Of a stretch of 64,000 nt of DNA, positions 36,651 to 44,158 are shown one piece after another. Under the pieces are notes generated by a model. The model saw nothing but the letters and a program-made list of their open reading frames with translations. It did not search any database and was not told where the DNA came from. The translations under genes and the position numbers were made by a program. Origin of the DNA: Edaphobacter sp. GTDB lineage: Bacteria > Acidobacteriota > Terriglobia > Terriglobales > Acidobacteriaceae. The stretch covers positions 171,729 to 235,728 of the forward strand of contig NZ_JAPWKF010000006.1 in NCBI RefSeq assembly GCF_028283685.1, in the 5' to 3' direction. Positions within the stretch are counted from its first letter, which is position 1; every line of letters starts with the position of its first letter.

Positions 36651-38219
36651 TTAGTGCGAGTAGTTCTGCGCGTAGGTGTCGCGTGGCAGGCCCTCGCTGC
36701 GAGCCTTGCGCTTGAACGCCTCAGCCTGATCCCGCGTCATCGGGCCGCCAACCGTCACCAGGTATGGCGCGCGGCCGGTCGCGGAGAAGACCTCCGCATT
36801 CAGCCCCGGATGCTGGCTCTTGATGGAGTCGGCCTTCTGCTGCGCCTGCTCCTGGTGGTTATAGGTGAACGCCACCACCCTCCACTGCGTCTTCGGTCCC
36901 GCGCCGCCGGTCACCACCGCGGCATTGGAGCGTGCCGGAGCCGCCGCCGGAGCCTTCCCTCCGGTACTGTGCGTCGCCGAGGGCTTGGACGCAGCCGTAT
37001 TTGCCGTGGGAGCATTCGCCGCCGGAGCATCGCCCAGCGTCGAAACCGGTTTCGCGGTGCCGTTGGCCTTCGCCGGCTCGGAGCGCATCAGCCTCCAGCC
37101 CAGCACCATCAGCACCAGCAGCGCCGCCGCGACCGCAATCCACATCTTCGAGCGGTCCTTCTCGACGTCTTCCACCGGCTTCACAAAACGATGGCGCACA
37201 TCGGGAGCCGTCGCCGGGGTTGCCGTAGCTCCTGCACCCAGCGCCGCCGCCACGTCCTTCGCCGAGGTCGACGATCCCGCCTTCGGAGCGAACAGGTTCT
37301 CCTGCAGGGGAACCTGCGGCTCCGTCTTGGCCGCAACCGGAGCCGCCTCCGCCCTGGGCGAAGCGGTCGACGCCGCTGAACCCGTTACCGCGCTCTTCGC
37401 CGTCACACCAGCCGGAACAGTGCCCTCGATCTTCTTCTCGCCGTCAGCGGCCTTTGCCCCTGTCGTCGCAGCCGCAGCCACGGGAGCAGCCACCGCAGGC
37501 TTCGTCTCCACCACCGGAACCTGCTTCGGCTTCGCCGGTCCCAGCGCCGAAGCCATCTCCGCCAGTCCCCAGCGTCCGCTCAGGCCGTTGCGGATGATGC
37601 CGTCGAACGGCGGCGGCAGCAGCGTCGCCGAACCCTGCAGCGTCGTGCGCCCGGTCAGCGCCTGCAGCAGCACCACCGCCAGCGCCTGCGCGTCCTGCGC
37701 CTTCATCTCCTCCAGCGTCGGTCCGTCGCTGTCGGGGTAATCGATGATCTCGCGCACGCAGTCGCTGCGCAGCTTCACCATCTCCCCCGCGGCCAGAATA
37801 TTGACCGGCTCAATCTGTCCATGCACCAGGCCGCGCGCGTGCAGCGCCTGCAGCGCGCCAATCAGGCTATGCGCCAGATCCTTCGTCTCCTCCGCCGTCA
37901 GCGTGCGGTTCCCCAGCAGCTCGTCCAGCGAGATCTCTGTCGGCTCCATCACGGCATACACCAGCGGCGTGCCGTCCAGCTCGGTCTGACCGAACTTCCG
38001 TATCACCATCAGGTTTTCCTGGCCGATCTCCGAGACCGTCTTCCAGCGATTCAGAATCTCCGGCTCATCGAAGTGAGCCTCGATCAGCCGCACCAGCGCC
38101 GGCGTCCCGGTCCCGTTCGTCGTCAGGAAGAAGGCGCTACGGCCCTCCGGGCGAACCAGCTTCTTCAGCGGATACGCCTCCGCAATCGTTCTGCCTTCGT
38201 AATCACTCCACAGCTTCAT
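36651..38219 (-). CDS. Pseudokinase-like domain, transmembrane helix and SPOR domain
   Basis: 522 residues from the ATG at 38219 (a GTG at 38228 is also possible). Residues 1-235 resemble a Ser/Thr kinase fold, with HARGLVHGQIEPVNILAAG at the catalytic-loop position, but the catalytic Asp is replaced (HGQIEPVN for HRDLKPxN), no DFG is visible and the ATP lysine position reads ALVRLI. An Ala/Pro/Thr-rich linker of about 130 residues leads to one helix (IAVAAALLVLMVLGW). A C-terminal SPOR domain (about 445-522, WRVVAFTYNHQEQAQQKAD) binds denuded peptidoglycan glycans. This suggests a scaffold linking a cytoplasmic pseudokinase to septal cell wall. Confidence 0.75.
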   Translation of the reverse strand: MKLWSDYEGRTIAEAYPLKKLVRPEGRSAFFLTTNGTGTPALVRLIEAHFDEPEILNRWKTVSEIGQENLMVIRKFGQTELDGTPLVYAVMEPTEISLDELLGNRTLTAEETKDLAHSLIGALQALHARGLVHGQIEPVNILAAGEMVKLRSDCVREIIDYPDSDGPTLEEMKAQDAQALAVVLLQALTGRTTLQGSATLLPPPFDGIIRNGLSGRWGLAEMASALGPAKPKQVPVVETKPAVAAPVAAAATTGAKAADGEKKIEGTVPAGVTAKSAVTGSAASTASPRAEAAPVAAKTEPQVPLQENLFAPKAGSSTSAKDVAAALGAGATATPATAPDVRHRFVKPVEDVEKDRSKMWIAVAAALLVLMVLGWRLMRSEPAKANGTAKPVSTLGDAPAANAPTANTAASKPSATHSTGGKAPAAAPARSNAAVVTGGAGPKTQWRVVAFTYNHQEQAQQKADSIKSQHPGLNAEVFSATGRAPYLVTVGGPMTRDQAEAFKRKARSEGLPRDTYAQNYSH

Positions 38220-38584
38220 GGCACACACCGTTCCTTGGGGAAAAATTTATGCAGGGAAGGGGCCCTGTAAGGGCAAATCCAACAATTCGGCCACCCTCGT
38301 TCTCCGGAGGCGTGCACGGAGGAGCGCCTTCAATGCCCTCCATTATCCTCCATCGCTACGAGACGCATCAATGCACGCAGGCCTCAGGGATGGTTCTCTT
38401 TACAAACTTCTCATCCCGCGTAGATGCAATCTCTTCCAGCCGCGTTGTGATCCCAGGCCTCCTGCCCCGTACCCTCGCAGGTACGCCCGCAACGTCGTAA
38501 GATCGAAACAGGAACCTCACGGCGCACGCTGGCCACCACCCCGGCTCACCTGTTCCACGCCAGCCCAAGGAGCGAACTCGTCGT
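38220..38584. other. Intergenic region between divergent genes
   Basis: About 365 bases separating the SPOR gene (leftward) from the zinc-ribbon gene (rightward). It must hold both promoters. I see no gene, strong hairpin or repeat of the A/B/C families here. Confidence 0.4.
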
Positions 38585-39370
38585 ATGCACCCGGATCTGG
38601 AAAAGATGATCGCCCTGCAGCGTCTCGACGTTGAGGCTCACAGGCTCAACGAGGAGATCGCCGCCCTGCCCAAGCGCGTCGCCCAGCTCGCCGCCGAAGG
38701 CGCCGCCGCCCGCAGGCAGCTCGCCGCCACCGGCGACAGCCTCGCCAAAGAAGAGTCCCTGCGTCGCGGCCACGAGCTCGAGATCAAGGATCACCAGCAG
38801 AAGGCCGCCCGCCTCGGCAAGCAGATGGACGTGGTTACCACCACCGCCCAGGCCAACGCCCTCGAGCACGAGATCGCCTTCGCCAAGAACGAAGTCTCCC
38901 GCCTCGAAGACGCCGAGCTCGAAAGCATGGAGCGCACCGAGACCCTCGACCTGCAGAAGAAGGACGCCGAAGAGACCGTCGCCAACCTCACCCGCCGCCA
39001 CGCCGAGCTCAGCGCCTCCACCGCCGAGCACATCGCTAGCGATCGCGCCCGGCTCGCGGAAATCGAAGCCCAGCGCGCCGAGCTTCGCCCCCAGATCGGC
39101 GAAGACTCCCTCTCCATCTACGACCGCATCTCCAAAAGCCGCGGCACCGCCCTCTCCGAGGGCGTCGATCACAAGTGCTCCGCCTGCCAGATGATGCTTC
39201 GCCCGCAGCGCTGGAACGACCTCCGCGACGGTTCCAACGGAGACCAGATGCTCACCTGCGAGACCTGCGGACGCATCCTCTACTGGGACCCCGCCCGCGA
39301 CGCCCCGCAGAAGAAGCCCGCCGAGCGCCAGGAGAGCATCGCCGCCTCGATTGTGAGAGCCACCCTGTGA
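38585..39370 (+). CDS. Coiled-coil protein with C4 zinc ribbon (DUF164 / zf-RING_7 family)
   Basis: 261 residues. About residues 5-175 form a long antiparallel coiled coil (LQRLDVEAHRLNEEIAALP and onward). The C-terminus carries a zinc ribbon with two CxxC pairs: HKCSACQMML and LTCETCGRILYW. The family is widespread and has been linked to nucleic-acid or ribosome-related roles; the precise function here is not known. It overlaps the next gene by GTGA, implying translational coupling with a nucleotidase. Confidence 0.82.
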   Translation: MHPDLEKMIALQRLDVEAHRLNEEIAALPKRVAQLAAEGAAARRQLAATGDSLAKEESLRRGHELEIKDHQQKAARLGKQMDVVTTTAQANALEHEIAFAKNEVSRLEDAELESMERTETLDLQKKDAEETVANLTRRHAELSASTAEHIASDRARLAEIEAQRAELRPQIGEDSLSIYDRISKSRGTALSEGVDHKCSACQMMLRPQRWNDLRDGSNGDQMLTCETCGRILYWDPARDAPQKKPAERQESIAASIVRATL

Positions 39371-39894
39371 AACGAATTTGTATTGATATGGATGAGGTCA
39401 TGGCGGATGCTCTCGGCGAGCACATCCGCCGCTACAACCGGGACTTTCAGGCTGGCATCTCGCTGGCCGACCTCGACGGCAAGTGGCTATGGGAGGTCGT
39501 CGCCGCCGACCGCCACGACGCCCTCCAGGGCTATCTCGACTCCGACGACTTCTTCGAAAGCCTCGAAGTCATGCCCGACGCCCAGCGCGTCATTCGCAAG
39601 CTGCAGCAGAACTACGAGGTCTTCATCGCCACCGCAGCCATGGAAGTCCCCGCCTCCTTCGCACAGAAGTTCCGCTGGCTCGCCAGGCACTTTCCCTCCA
39701 TCCAGCCCTCGCACATCGTCTATTGCGGCGACAAGGGCATCCTCAACGCCGACTTCCTCATCGACGACAATCCCCGCCAGCTGCGCCGCTTCCAGGGCGA
39801 AGGCATCCTCTACACCTCGCCGCACAACATCCACGTGCAGGGCTACCGCCGCGTCAACCACTGGCTCGACGTCGAAAAACTCTTCCTCAACTGA
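39367..39894 (+). CDS. 5'(3')-deoxyribonucleotidase (NT5C-like HAD phosphatase)
   Basis: 175 residues from a GTG at 39367 overlapping the previous stop codon (GTGA). HAD-superfamily phosphatase removing phosphate from deoxyribonucleotides. Motif I is ICIDMDEVMAD, with the nucleophile Asp and the second Asp two residues on; motif II is the TAAME region; motif III/IV is HIVYCGDKGIL followed by FLIDDNPRQL. The length fits the NT5C family. A frame extension upstream to 39175 lies within the zinc-ribbon gene and is rejected. Confidence 0.85.
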   Translation: MKRICIDMDEVMADALGEHIRRYNRDFQAGISLADLDGKWLWEVVAADRHDALQGYLDSDDFFESLEVMPDAQRVIRKLQQNYEVFIATAAMEVPASFAQKFRWLARHFPSIQPSHIVYCGDKGILNADFLIDDNPRQLRRFQGEGILYTSPHNIHVQGYRRVNHWLDVEKLFLN

Positions 39895-39920
39895 AGTCGT
39901 AAAGGAAGCCTCCACAGCCT

Positions 39921-40226
39921 TGTCATTTCGACCGAAGCGCGCAGCACGCAGTAGAGAAACACGCTTTTCGACCCCGGCCGCTCAAGCAGCCTTCGCCGTG
40001 TCATTCCGAGCGAGCACAACGAGTCGAGGAACCCCCGCATTTCGCCGGCAGCGGCACACATAAACAGGCCCCCCACCCAAAAACCTGTCATTTCGACCGG
40101 AGCGCGCAGCGCGTAGTGGAGAAACCTGCTTTCCGGCCACAATCTTCCCCCAGCCCTTACCCGTCCCCCAAATCCTGTCATTTCGACCGGAGCGCAGCGC
40201 AGTGGAGAAACCTGCTTTCCGACCAC
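39921..40226 (+). repeat. Intergenic repeat cluster A-B-A-A
   Basis: Four copies in a row, all in plus orientation: type A at 39921-39972, type B at 39999-40058, type A at 40086-40140 and 40176-40226. Type A reads TGTCATTTCGACCG, a GC-rich palindromic core, AGTGGAGAAACCTGCTTT, CGACCAC. Type B reads TGTCATTCCGAGCG, AGCCGAGGAACCCCCGCATT, TTGCCGG-like end. No protein is encoded. Behaves like a REP/MITE-type interspersed element. The A-B pair and its linker recur at 41928. Confidence 0.8.
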
Positions 40227-40246
40227 AGCTCAACCAACCCCACACC

Positions 40247-41158
40247 CTACAACGGCTGCTTCGCGTTACGAAAGCTCTCCCGCGCCACCTCTGCAAACGC
40301 CTTCACCACGGCGCGGCTCTCGTTATCCCGGTATGCCAGCTCCAGTTCGCTCTTCACCTTCGTTCCGCGCAGCTCCAGGCATGCCACATCCTGCACGCCG
40401 ATCCTTCGCGTGCACGCCGGTCCCACCGACACCCCCAGCCCCGCGCCCACCAGCTGCAGAATCGTCAGCCAGTGCGGAGCCTCCTGCACCACCCGTGGAC
40501 GAAACCCATGTCGCTCGAAGATCCCCATCGGCTTCTCATACGCCAGCCGTCCCGCCGCGGGCGTGTAGAACACGAACGGCTCGTCACGCAGCTCCTCCGG
40601 CGAGATATCTTTCTGCTTCGCCAGCCGATGCGTCGCCGGCAGCACCGCCACAAACGGCTCCGAGAAGATCGTCTCCACGTGCAGCCCCTCGATCGGCCCA
40701 CCGTCGCGCAGAAAGCCCGCATCCACCACGCCCTTGTTCAGCGCCCCGGCGACGCTGGCCGTATACATCTCCGCCAGCTGCAGCTGCACCCTCGGATACA
40801 GCTCGCGGTAGCGTCGCAGCGCCTCCGGCAGCGGCGTCAGCATGCCCGATCCGATAAAGCCCACCCGCAGCGAACCCTCATCGCCGCGACCGATCGAACG
40901 CGCCTCCTCCAGGTCGTCCTGCACGTTGCGCAGCGTCCTCCGCGCCCGCTCCAGGAAGATCTCTCCCGCCGCCGTCAGCCGCACCGCGCGCGACGTGCGC
41001 ACGAACAGCGGATACCCCAGGATCTCCTCCAGCCTGCGAATCTGTTGCGAAAGCGGAGGCTGCGCCAGGTGCAGCCGCGCCGCCGCCCGACCGAAGTGCA
41101 GCTCCTCGGCCACCGCCACAAAGTACCGCAGGTGCCTCAGCTCAAGGTCACGATCCAT
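40247..41158 (-). CDS. LysR-family transcriptional regulator
   Basis: 303 residues from an ATG at 41158. N-terminal winged helix-turn-helix (LRHLRYFVAVAEELHFGRAA, ARLHLAQPPLSQQIRRLEE), then a LysR substrate-binding domain with LRVGFIGSGMLTPLPEAL. The sequence style resembles the BenM/CatM/AlsR branch, which responds to small aromatic or organic acids. It is divergent from a GNAT acetyltransferase with 84 bases between the starts, the usual layout for a LysR regulator and its target. Confidence 0.88.
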   Translation of the reverse strand: MDRDLELRHLRYFVAVAEELHFGRAAARLHLAQPPLSQQIRRLEEILGYPLFVRTSRAVRLTAAGEIFLERARRTLRNVQDDLEEARSIGRGDEGSLRVGFIGSGMLTPLPEALRRYRELYPRVQLQLAEMYTASVAGALNKGVVDAGFLRDGGPIEGLHVETIFSEPFVAVLPATHRLAKQKDISPEELRDEPFVFYTPAAGRLAYEKPMGIFERHGFRPRVVQEAPHWLTILQLVGAGLGVSVGPACTRRIGVQDVACLELRGTKVKSELELAYRDNESRAVVKAFAEVARESFRNAKQPL

Positions 41159-41242
41159 ATCTAAAAGATCATAATCCGAACAAACAAGATATTGGACGTC
41201 TCGCCGGACTGCGACTACCGTCAGAGAGTACAGGAGAACGTC

Positions 41243-41752
41243 ATGGTCACCACCCTGCACCTCGCCGAGATCCCATCCACACCTGAGCTGCCCAGCATCG
41301 AGCTGCGCCCCTACCAGCCCGGCGATGCCGAGGCCTTCCGCACGCTCAACGAGTGGTGGATCCGCAAACACTTCGGCATCGAAGCGCACGACAACGACAT
41401 GCTCCTCGATCCCGAGGGCTACGTCCTCGCCCAGGGCGGCCACATCTTCTTCGCCATCGCCGACGGCGTACCCGTAGGCTGCTGCGCCCTCATCCCCATG
41501 GAGCCCGGCATCTACGAGGTCGCCAAGATGGCCGTCGACGAGCGCCTCCAGGGCGCAGGCATCGGCCGCAAGCTGCTCACCTACACCATTGAGCAGGGCC
41601 GCCTCCTCGGCGCGCACATGCTCTACCTCGAGACGAACTCGAAGCTCAAGAACGCCATCCACCTCTACGAGTCGCTCGGCTTCGAACACCTGCCCCCGCG
41701 CCCCTCACCCTACTCCCGCGCCAACGTCTTCATGGAGCTCCGCTTCCAGTAG
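41243..41752 (+). CDS. GNAT-family N-acetyltransferase
   Basis: 169 residues from an ATG at 41243 with AGGAG seven bases upstream. Acetyl-CoA-dependent transferase. Motif A is visible as YEVAKMAVDERLQGAGIGRKLLTYTI (the GxGIGR pyrophosphate loop), followed by motif B, AHMLYLETNSKLKNAIHLYESLGF. Substrate unknown. Divergent from the LysR gene and likely controlled by it. A strong terminator lies 68 bases downstream. Confidence 0.88.
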   Translation: MVTTLHLAEIPSTPELPSIELRPYQPGDAEAFRTLNEWWIRKHFGIEAHDNDMLLDPEGYVLAQGGHIFFAIADGVPVGCCALIPMEPGIYEVAKMAVDERLQGAGIGRKLLTYTIEQGRLLGAHMLYLETNSKLKNAIHLYESLGFEHLPPRPSPYSRANVFMELRFQ

Positions 41753-41820
41753 CAGCCGTTGACGTTTCGCAGACCGAGCCGCATCTCTCCGCAGAGCGCG
41801 CGGTCCTCAATCCGGCAAAC

Positions 41821-41857
41821 AGAACAGCCAGTCTGCAAAGACTGGCTGTTCTGTTCC
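41821..41857 (+). terminator. Terminator of the GNAT gene
   Basis: AACAGCCAGTCT, loop GCAA, AGACTGGCTGTT, then CTGTTC. A perfect 12-bp stem with a GNRA-type tetraloop. Confidence 0.8.
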
Positions 41858-41862
41858 CATCT

Positions 41863-41913
41863 CCCCACCTTGCTGTCATCCCCACCTTGCTGTCATCCCC
41901 ACCTTGCTGTCAT
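41863..41913 (+). repeat. 17-bp tandem repeat, three copies
   Basis: CCCCACCTTGCTGTCAT repeated exactly at 41863, 41880 and 41897. Each unit ends in TGTCAT, the head of the type A/B elements, and a fourth, degenerate unit leads straight into the type A copy at 41928. Confidence 0.8.
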
Positions 41914-41927
41914 CTCCCTCCACTTTC

Positions 41928-42130
41928 TGTCATTTCGACCGAAGCGCGCAGCGCGCAGTGGAGAAACCCGCTTTTCGACCCCGGCCGCTCAAGCAGCCTT
42001 CGCCGTGTCATTCCGAGCGAGCGCAGCGAGCCGAGGAACCCCCGCATTTCGCCGGCAGCGGCACGCACAAAGCAGGCCCCCCAAAAAACCGAAGCGCGAA
42101 GCGCGCAGCAGAGAAACCCGCTGCTCGACC
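41928..42130 (+). repeat. Intergenic repeat cluster A-B-A
   Basis: Type A at 41928-41981, type B at 42006-42064 and a headless type A at 42089-42130, all plus orientation. The first 155 bases are a near copy of 39921-40075, including the linker CGGCCGCTCAAGCAGCCTTC. Lies upstream of the fucosidase gene. Confidence 0.8.
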
Positions 42131-42192
42131 CCCACGACCGGCCTCTCCAAACCAAATCTTTTAACTTCTACCCATGAACGATTTTTTTTACC

Positions 42193-42198
42193 TATAAT
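42193..42198 (+). promoter_or_regulatory. Possible -10 box for the fucosidase gene
   Basis: A perfect TATAAT 36 bases before the ATG at 42234, in an AT-rich stretch with a T8 run just upstream. No good -35 hexamer is seen at the usual distance, so this is tentative. Confidence 0.35.
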
Positions 42199-42233
42199 TT
42201 CCGGCAGTTCTGAACTCTGTCCGAGGTTCCGTC

Positions 42234-43724
42234 ATGAAACGTATCGCCCGCCTTGCTCTCGTCAGCTGTTGCGCTCTGTTCGCAACCCACGCCATCACCG
42301 CGCAGGTTGCCGACGAGAAGTGGCCCGCAGAAGGTCACCACCCCGTCCCCTCCATCCAGGACAAGGAGACGCCCGCCGAAAAAGACGCCCGCATGAAGTG
42401 GTTCCGCGAGGCCCGCTTCGGCATGTTCATCCACTGGGGCATCTACTCCGTGCCTGCAGGACGATGGCAGGGCAAGGAGGTCCCCGGCCTCGGTGAGTGG
42501 ATCATGAACAGCGGCTCCATCCCGGTCGCCGACTACAAGGCCTTCGCGCCGCAGTTCAACCCCACGCAGTTCGACGCGCACGCCATCGTCGCCCTCGCCA
42601 AGGCCGCCGGCATGAAGTACATCGTCATCACCGCCAAGCATCACGACGGCTTCGCCATGTACGACTCCAAGGCCGACCCCTTCAACATCATGTCCGGCAC
42701 GCCCTTCAAGCGCGATCCCCTGCATGAGCTCGCCGTCGAGGCGCATAAGCAGGGCATCAAGTTCGGCTTCTACTACTCGCAGTACCAGGACTGGACCGCC
42801 CCCGGCGGCGCCGCCTACAAGACCGGCGACCACAAGCCGCCCACCTATCACTGGGACCCCGCGCAGGACGGCGACTTCTCGCACTACCTGCACACCAAGG
42901 CCATCCCCCAGATGAAGGAGCTGCTCACCAACTACGGCGAGTCCCCCGACATCATCTGGTTCGACACCCCCTACGAGTCCGGCTACCAGTCCAACGATCA
43001 CCCCAACCCGAAGGATGTCCACGGCATGACCCCGCAGTGGGCGTCCGAGATCGTCTCCCTGCTCAACACCCGTCCTAAGCTCATCTGGAACAACCGCCTC
43101 GGCGGCGGCTACAACGGCGACACCGAGACCCCCGAGCAGTACATTCCGGCAAACGGCTATCCCGGCCGCGACTGGGAGTCCTGCATGACCATCAACGACA
43201 CCTGGGGCTACAAGGTGGACGACAAGAACTTCAAGTCCACCGAAACGCTGCTGCGTAACCTCATCGACATCGCCAGCAAGGGCGGCAACTACCTGCTCAA
43301 CATCGGACCCGAATCCACCGGCGTCGTACCGCCCGAGGAGGTCGCTCGCCTCGAGCAGATGGGCAAGTGGATGGACGTCAACGGCGAATCCATCTACGCC
43401 ACCAAGCCAACCCTCTTCGGCTCCGAGGCTGGTGCCTTCTCGACCACCGAGAAGGACAAGCAGGGCAAGCCCAAGTTCGTTCCCGAATGGAAGTGGCGCT
43501 CCACCACCAAGGCGGATAAGGTCTACATCCACCTCTTCGAGTGGCCCTCCACCCACACCTTCCACGTCGCGAAGATGCCGCGCACCGTCACCGGCGCGTA
43601 CCTCCTCGCCGACACCTCGCACAAGCCGCTCAAGTTCACGCAAAAGGGCGGCGCGCTCGACGTACAGCTCCCCGACGCAGCCCTCGACCCCATCGCCACC
43701 GTGCTGGTGCTCAAGACCAGGTAG
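42234..43724 (+). CDS. Alpha-L-fucosidase, glycoside hydrolase family 29
   Basis: 496 residues. Signal peptide MKRIARLALVSCCALFA to about TAQVA. The GH29 opening WFREARFGMFIHWGIYSVPAG and the substrate pocket AKHHDGFAMYDS are present; the catalytic nucleophile Asp is in PDIIWFDTPYE. A C-terminal beta domain follows (from about 400). Likely removes fucose from xyloglucan side chains or glycoproteins, working with the GH35 and GH51 enzymes nearby. Upstream and downstream gaps are filled with type A/B repeats, so it is probably monocistronic. Confidence 0.92.
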   Translation: MKRIARLALVSCCALFATHAITAQVADEKWPAEGHHPVPSIQDKETPAEKDARMKWFREARFGMFIHWGIYSVPAGRWQGKEVPGLGEWIMNSGSIPVADYKAFAPQFNPTQFDAHAIVALAKAAGMKYIVITAKHHDGFAMYDSKADPFNIMSGTPFKRDPLHELAVEAHKQGIKFGFYYSQYQDWTAPGGAAYKTGDHKPPTYHWDPAQDGDFSHYLHTKAIPQMKELLTNYGESPDIIWFDTPYESGYQSNDHPNPKDVHGMTPQWASEIVSLLNTRPKLIWNNRLGGGYNGDTETPEQYIPANGYPGRDWESCMTINDTWGYKVDDKNFKSTETLLRNLIDIASKGGNYLLNIGPESTGVVPPEEVARLEQMGKWMDVNGESIYATKPTLFGSEAGAFSTTEKDKQGKPKFVPEWKWRSTTKADKVYIHLFEWPSTHTFHVAKMPRTVTGAYLLADTSHKPLKFTQKGGALDVQLPDAALDPIATVLVLKTR

Positions 43725-43749
43725 CCAAAACACACAACCCGCCTCACCC

Positions 43750-43775
43750 GATGCCCTCCCACCGCGGAGGGCATC
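43750..43775 (+). terminator. Hairpin after the fucosidase gene
   Basis: GATGCCCTCC, six-base loop, GGAGGGCATC: 10-bp perfect stem 25 bases after the stop codon. The tail GTCATCTC is not T-rich. Confidence 0.55.
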
Positions 43776-43794
43776 GTCATCTCAGGCAAAAAAC

Positions 43795-44037
43795 TGTCAT
43801 TCCGAGCGAAGGCGAAGCCGAGGAACCCCCGCATTTTGCCAGCAGCGCCACACTTCAACCCGGAAGCCACCCTCGCCCTTCCGTCCCCCCCCAAGAAGGC
43901 TGTCATTTCGACCAAAGCGCAGCGGAGAAACCCGCTTTTCGACCACGGCCTTCCCCCTCGCGTCTTCCCATCCCCGTCCCAAAACCTGTCATTCCGACCG
44001 AAGCGCAGCGCAGTGGAGGAACCTGCTTCTCTACCGC
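43795..44037 (+). repeat. Intergenic repeat cluster B-A-A
   Basis: Type B at 43795-43851, type A at 43901-43946 (shortened core) and type A at 43987-44037, all plus orientation, in the gap between the fucosidase and arabinofuranosidase genes. The last copy mixes features: a type B head (TGTCATTCCGA) with a type A tail (GAGGAACCTGCTT). Confidence 0.78.
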
Positions 44038-44158
44038 TGTATCTCCCCCCAGCCACCAAACACGGTTGCCCATCCTCTTCCGCAGCACGTATCCTCTGCC
44101 TAAGAATTCCCGACAACATAAACGCCTCACAGCCTTCTCAGGAACCGGATTCGTTTCT

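Noticed and set aside
39921-40226. CRISPR-like array
   Set aside because: Repeats differ in type and length and spacers are irregular; no cas genes are present.
41159-41689. N-terminal extension of the LysR protein
   Set aside because: The extension overlaps the divergent GNAT gene; the ATG at 41158 gives a standard LysR N-terminus.
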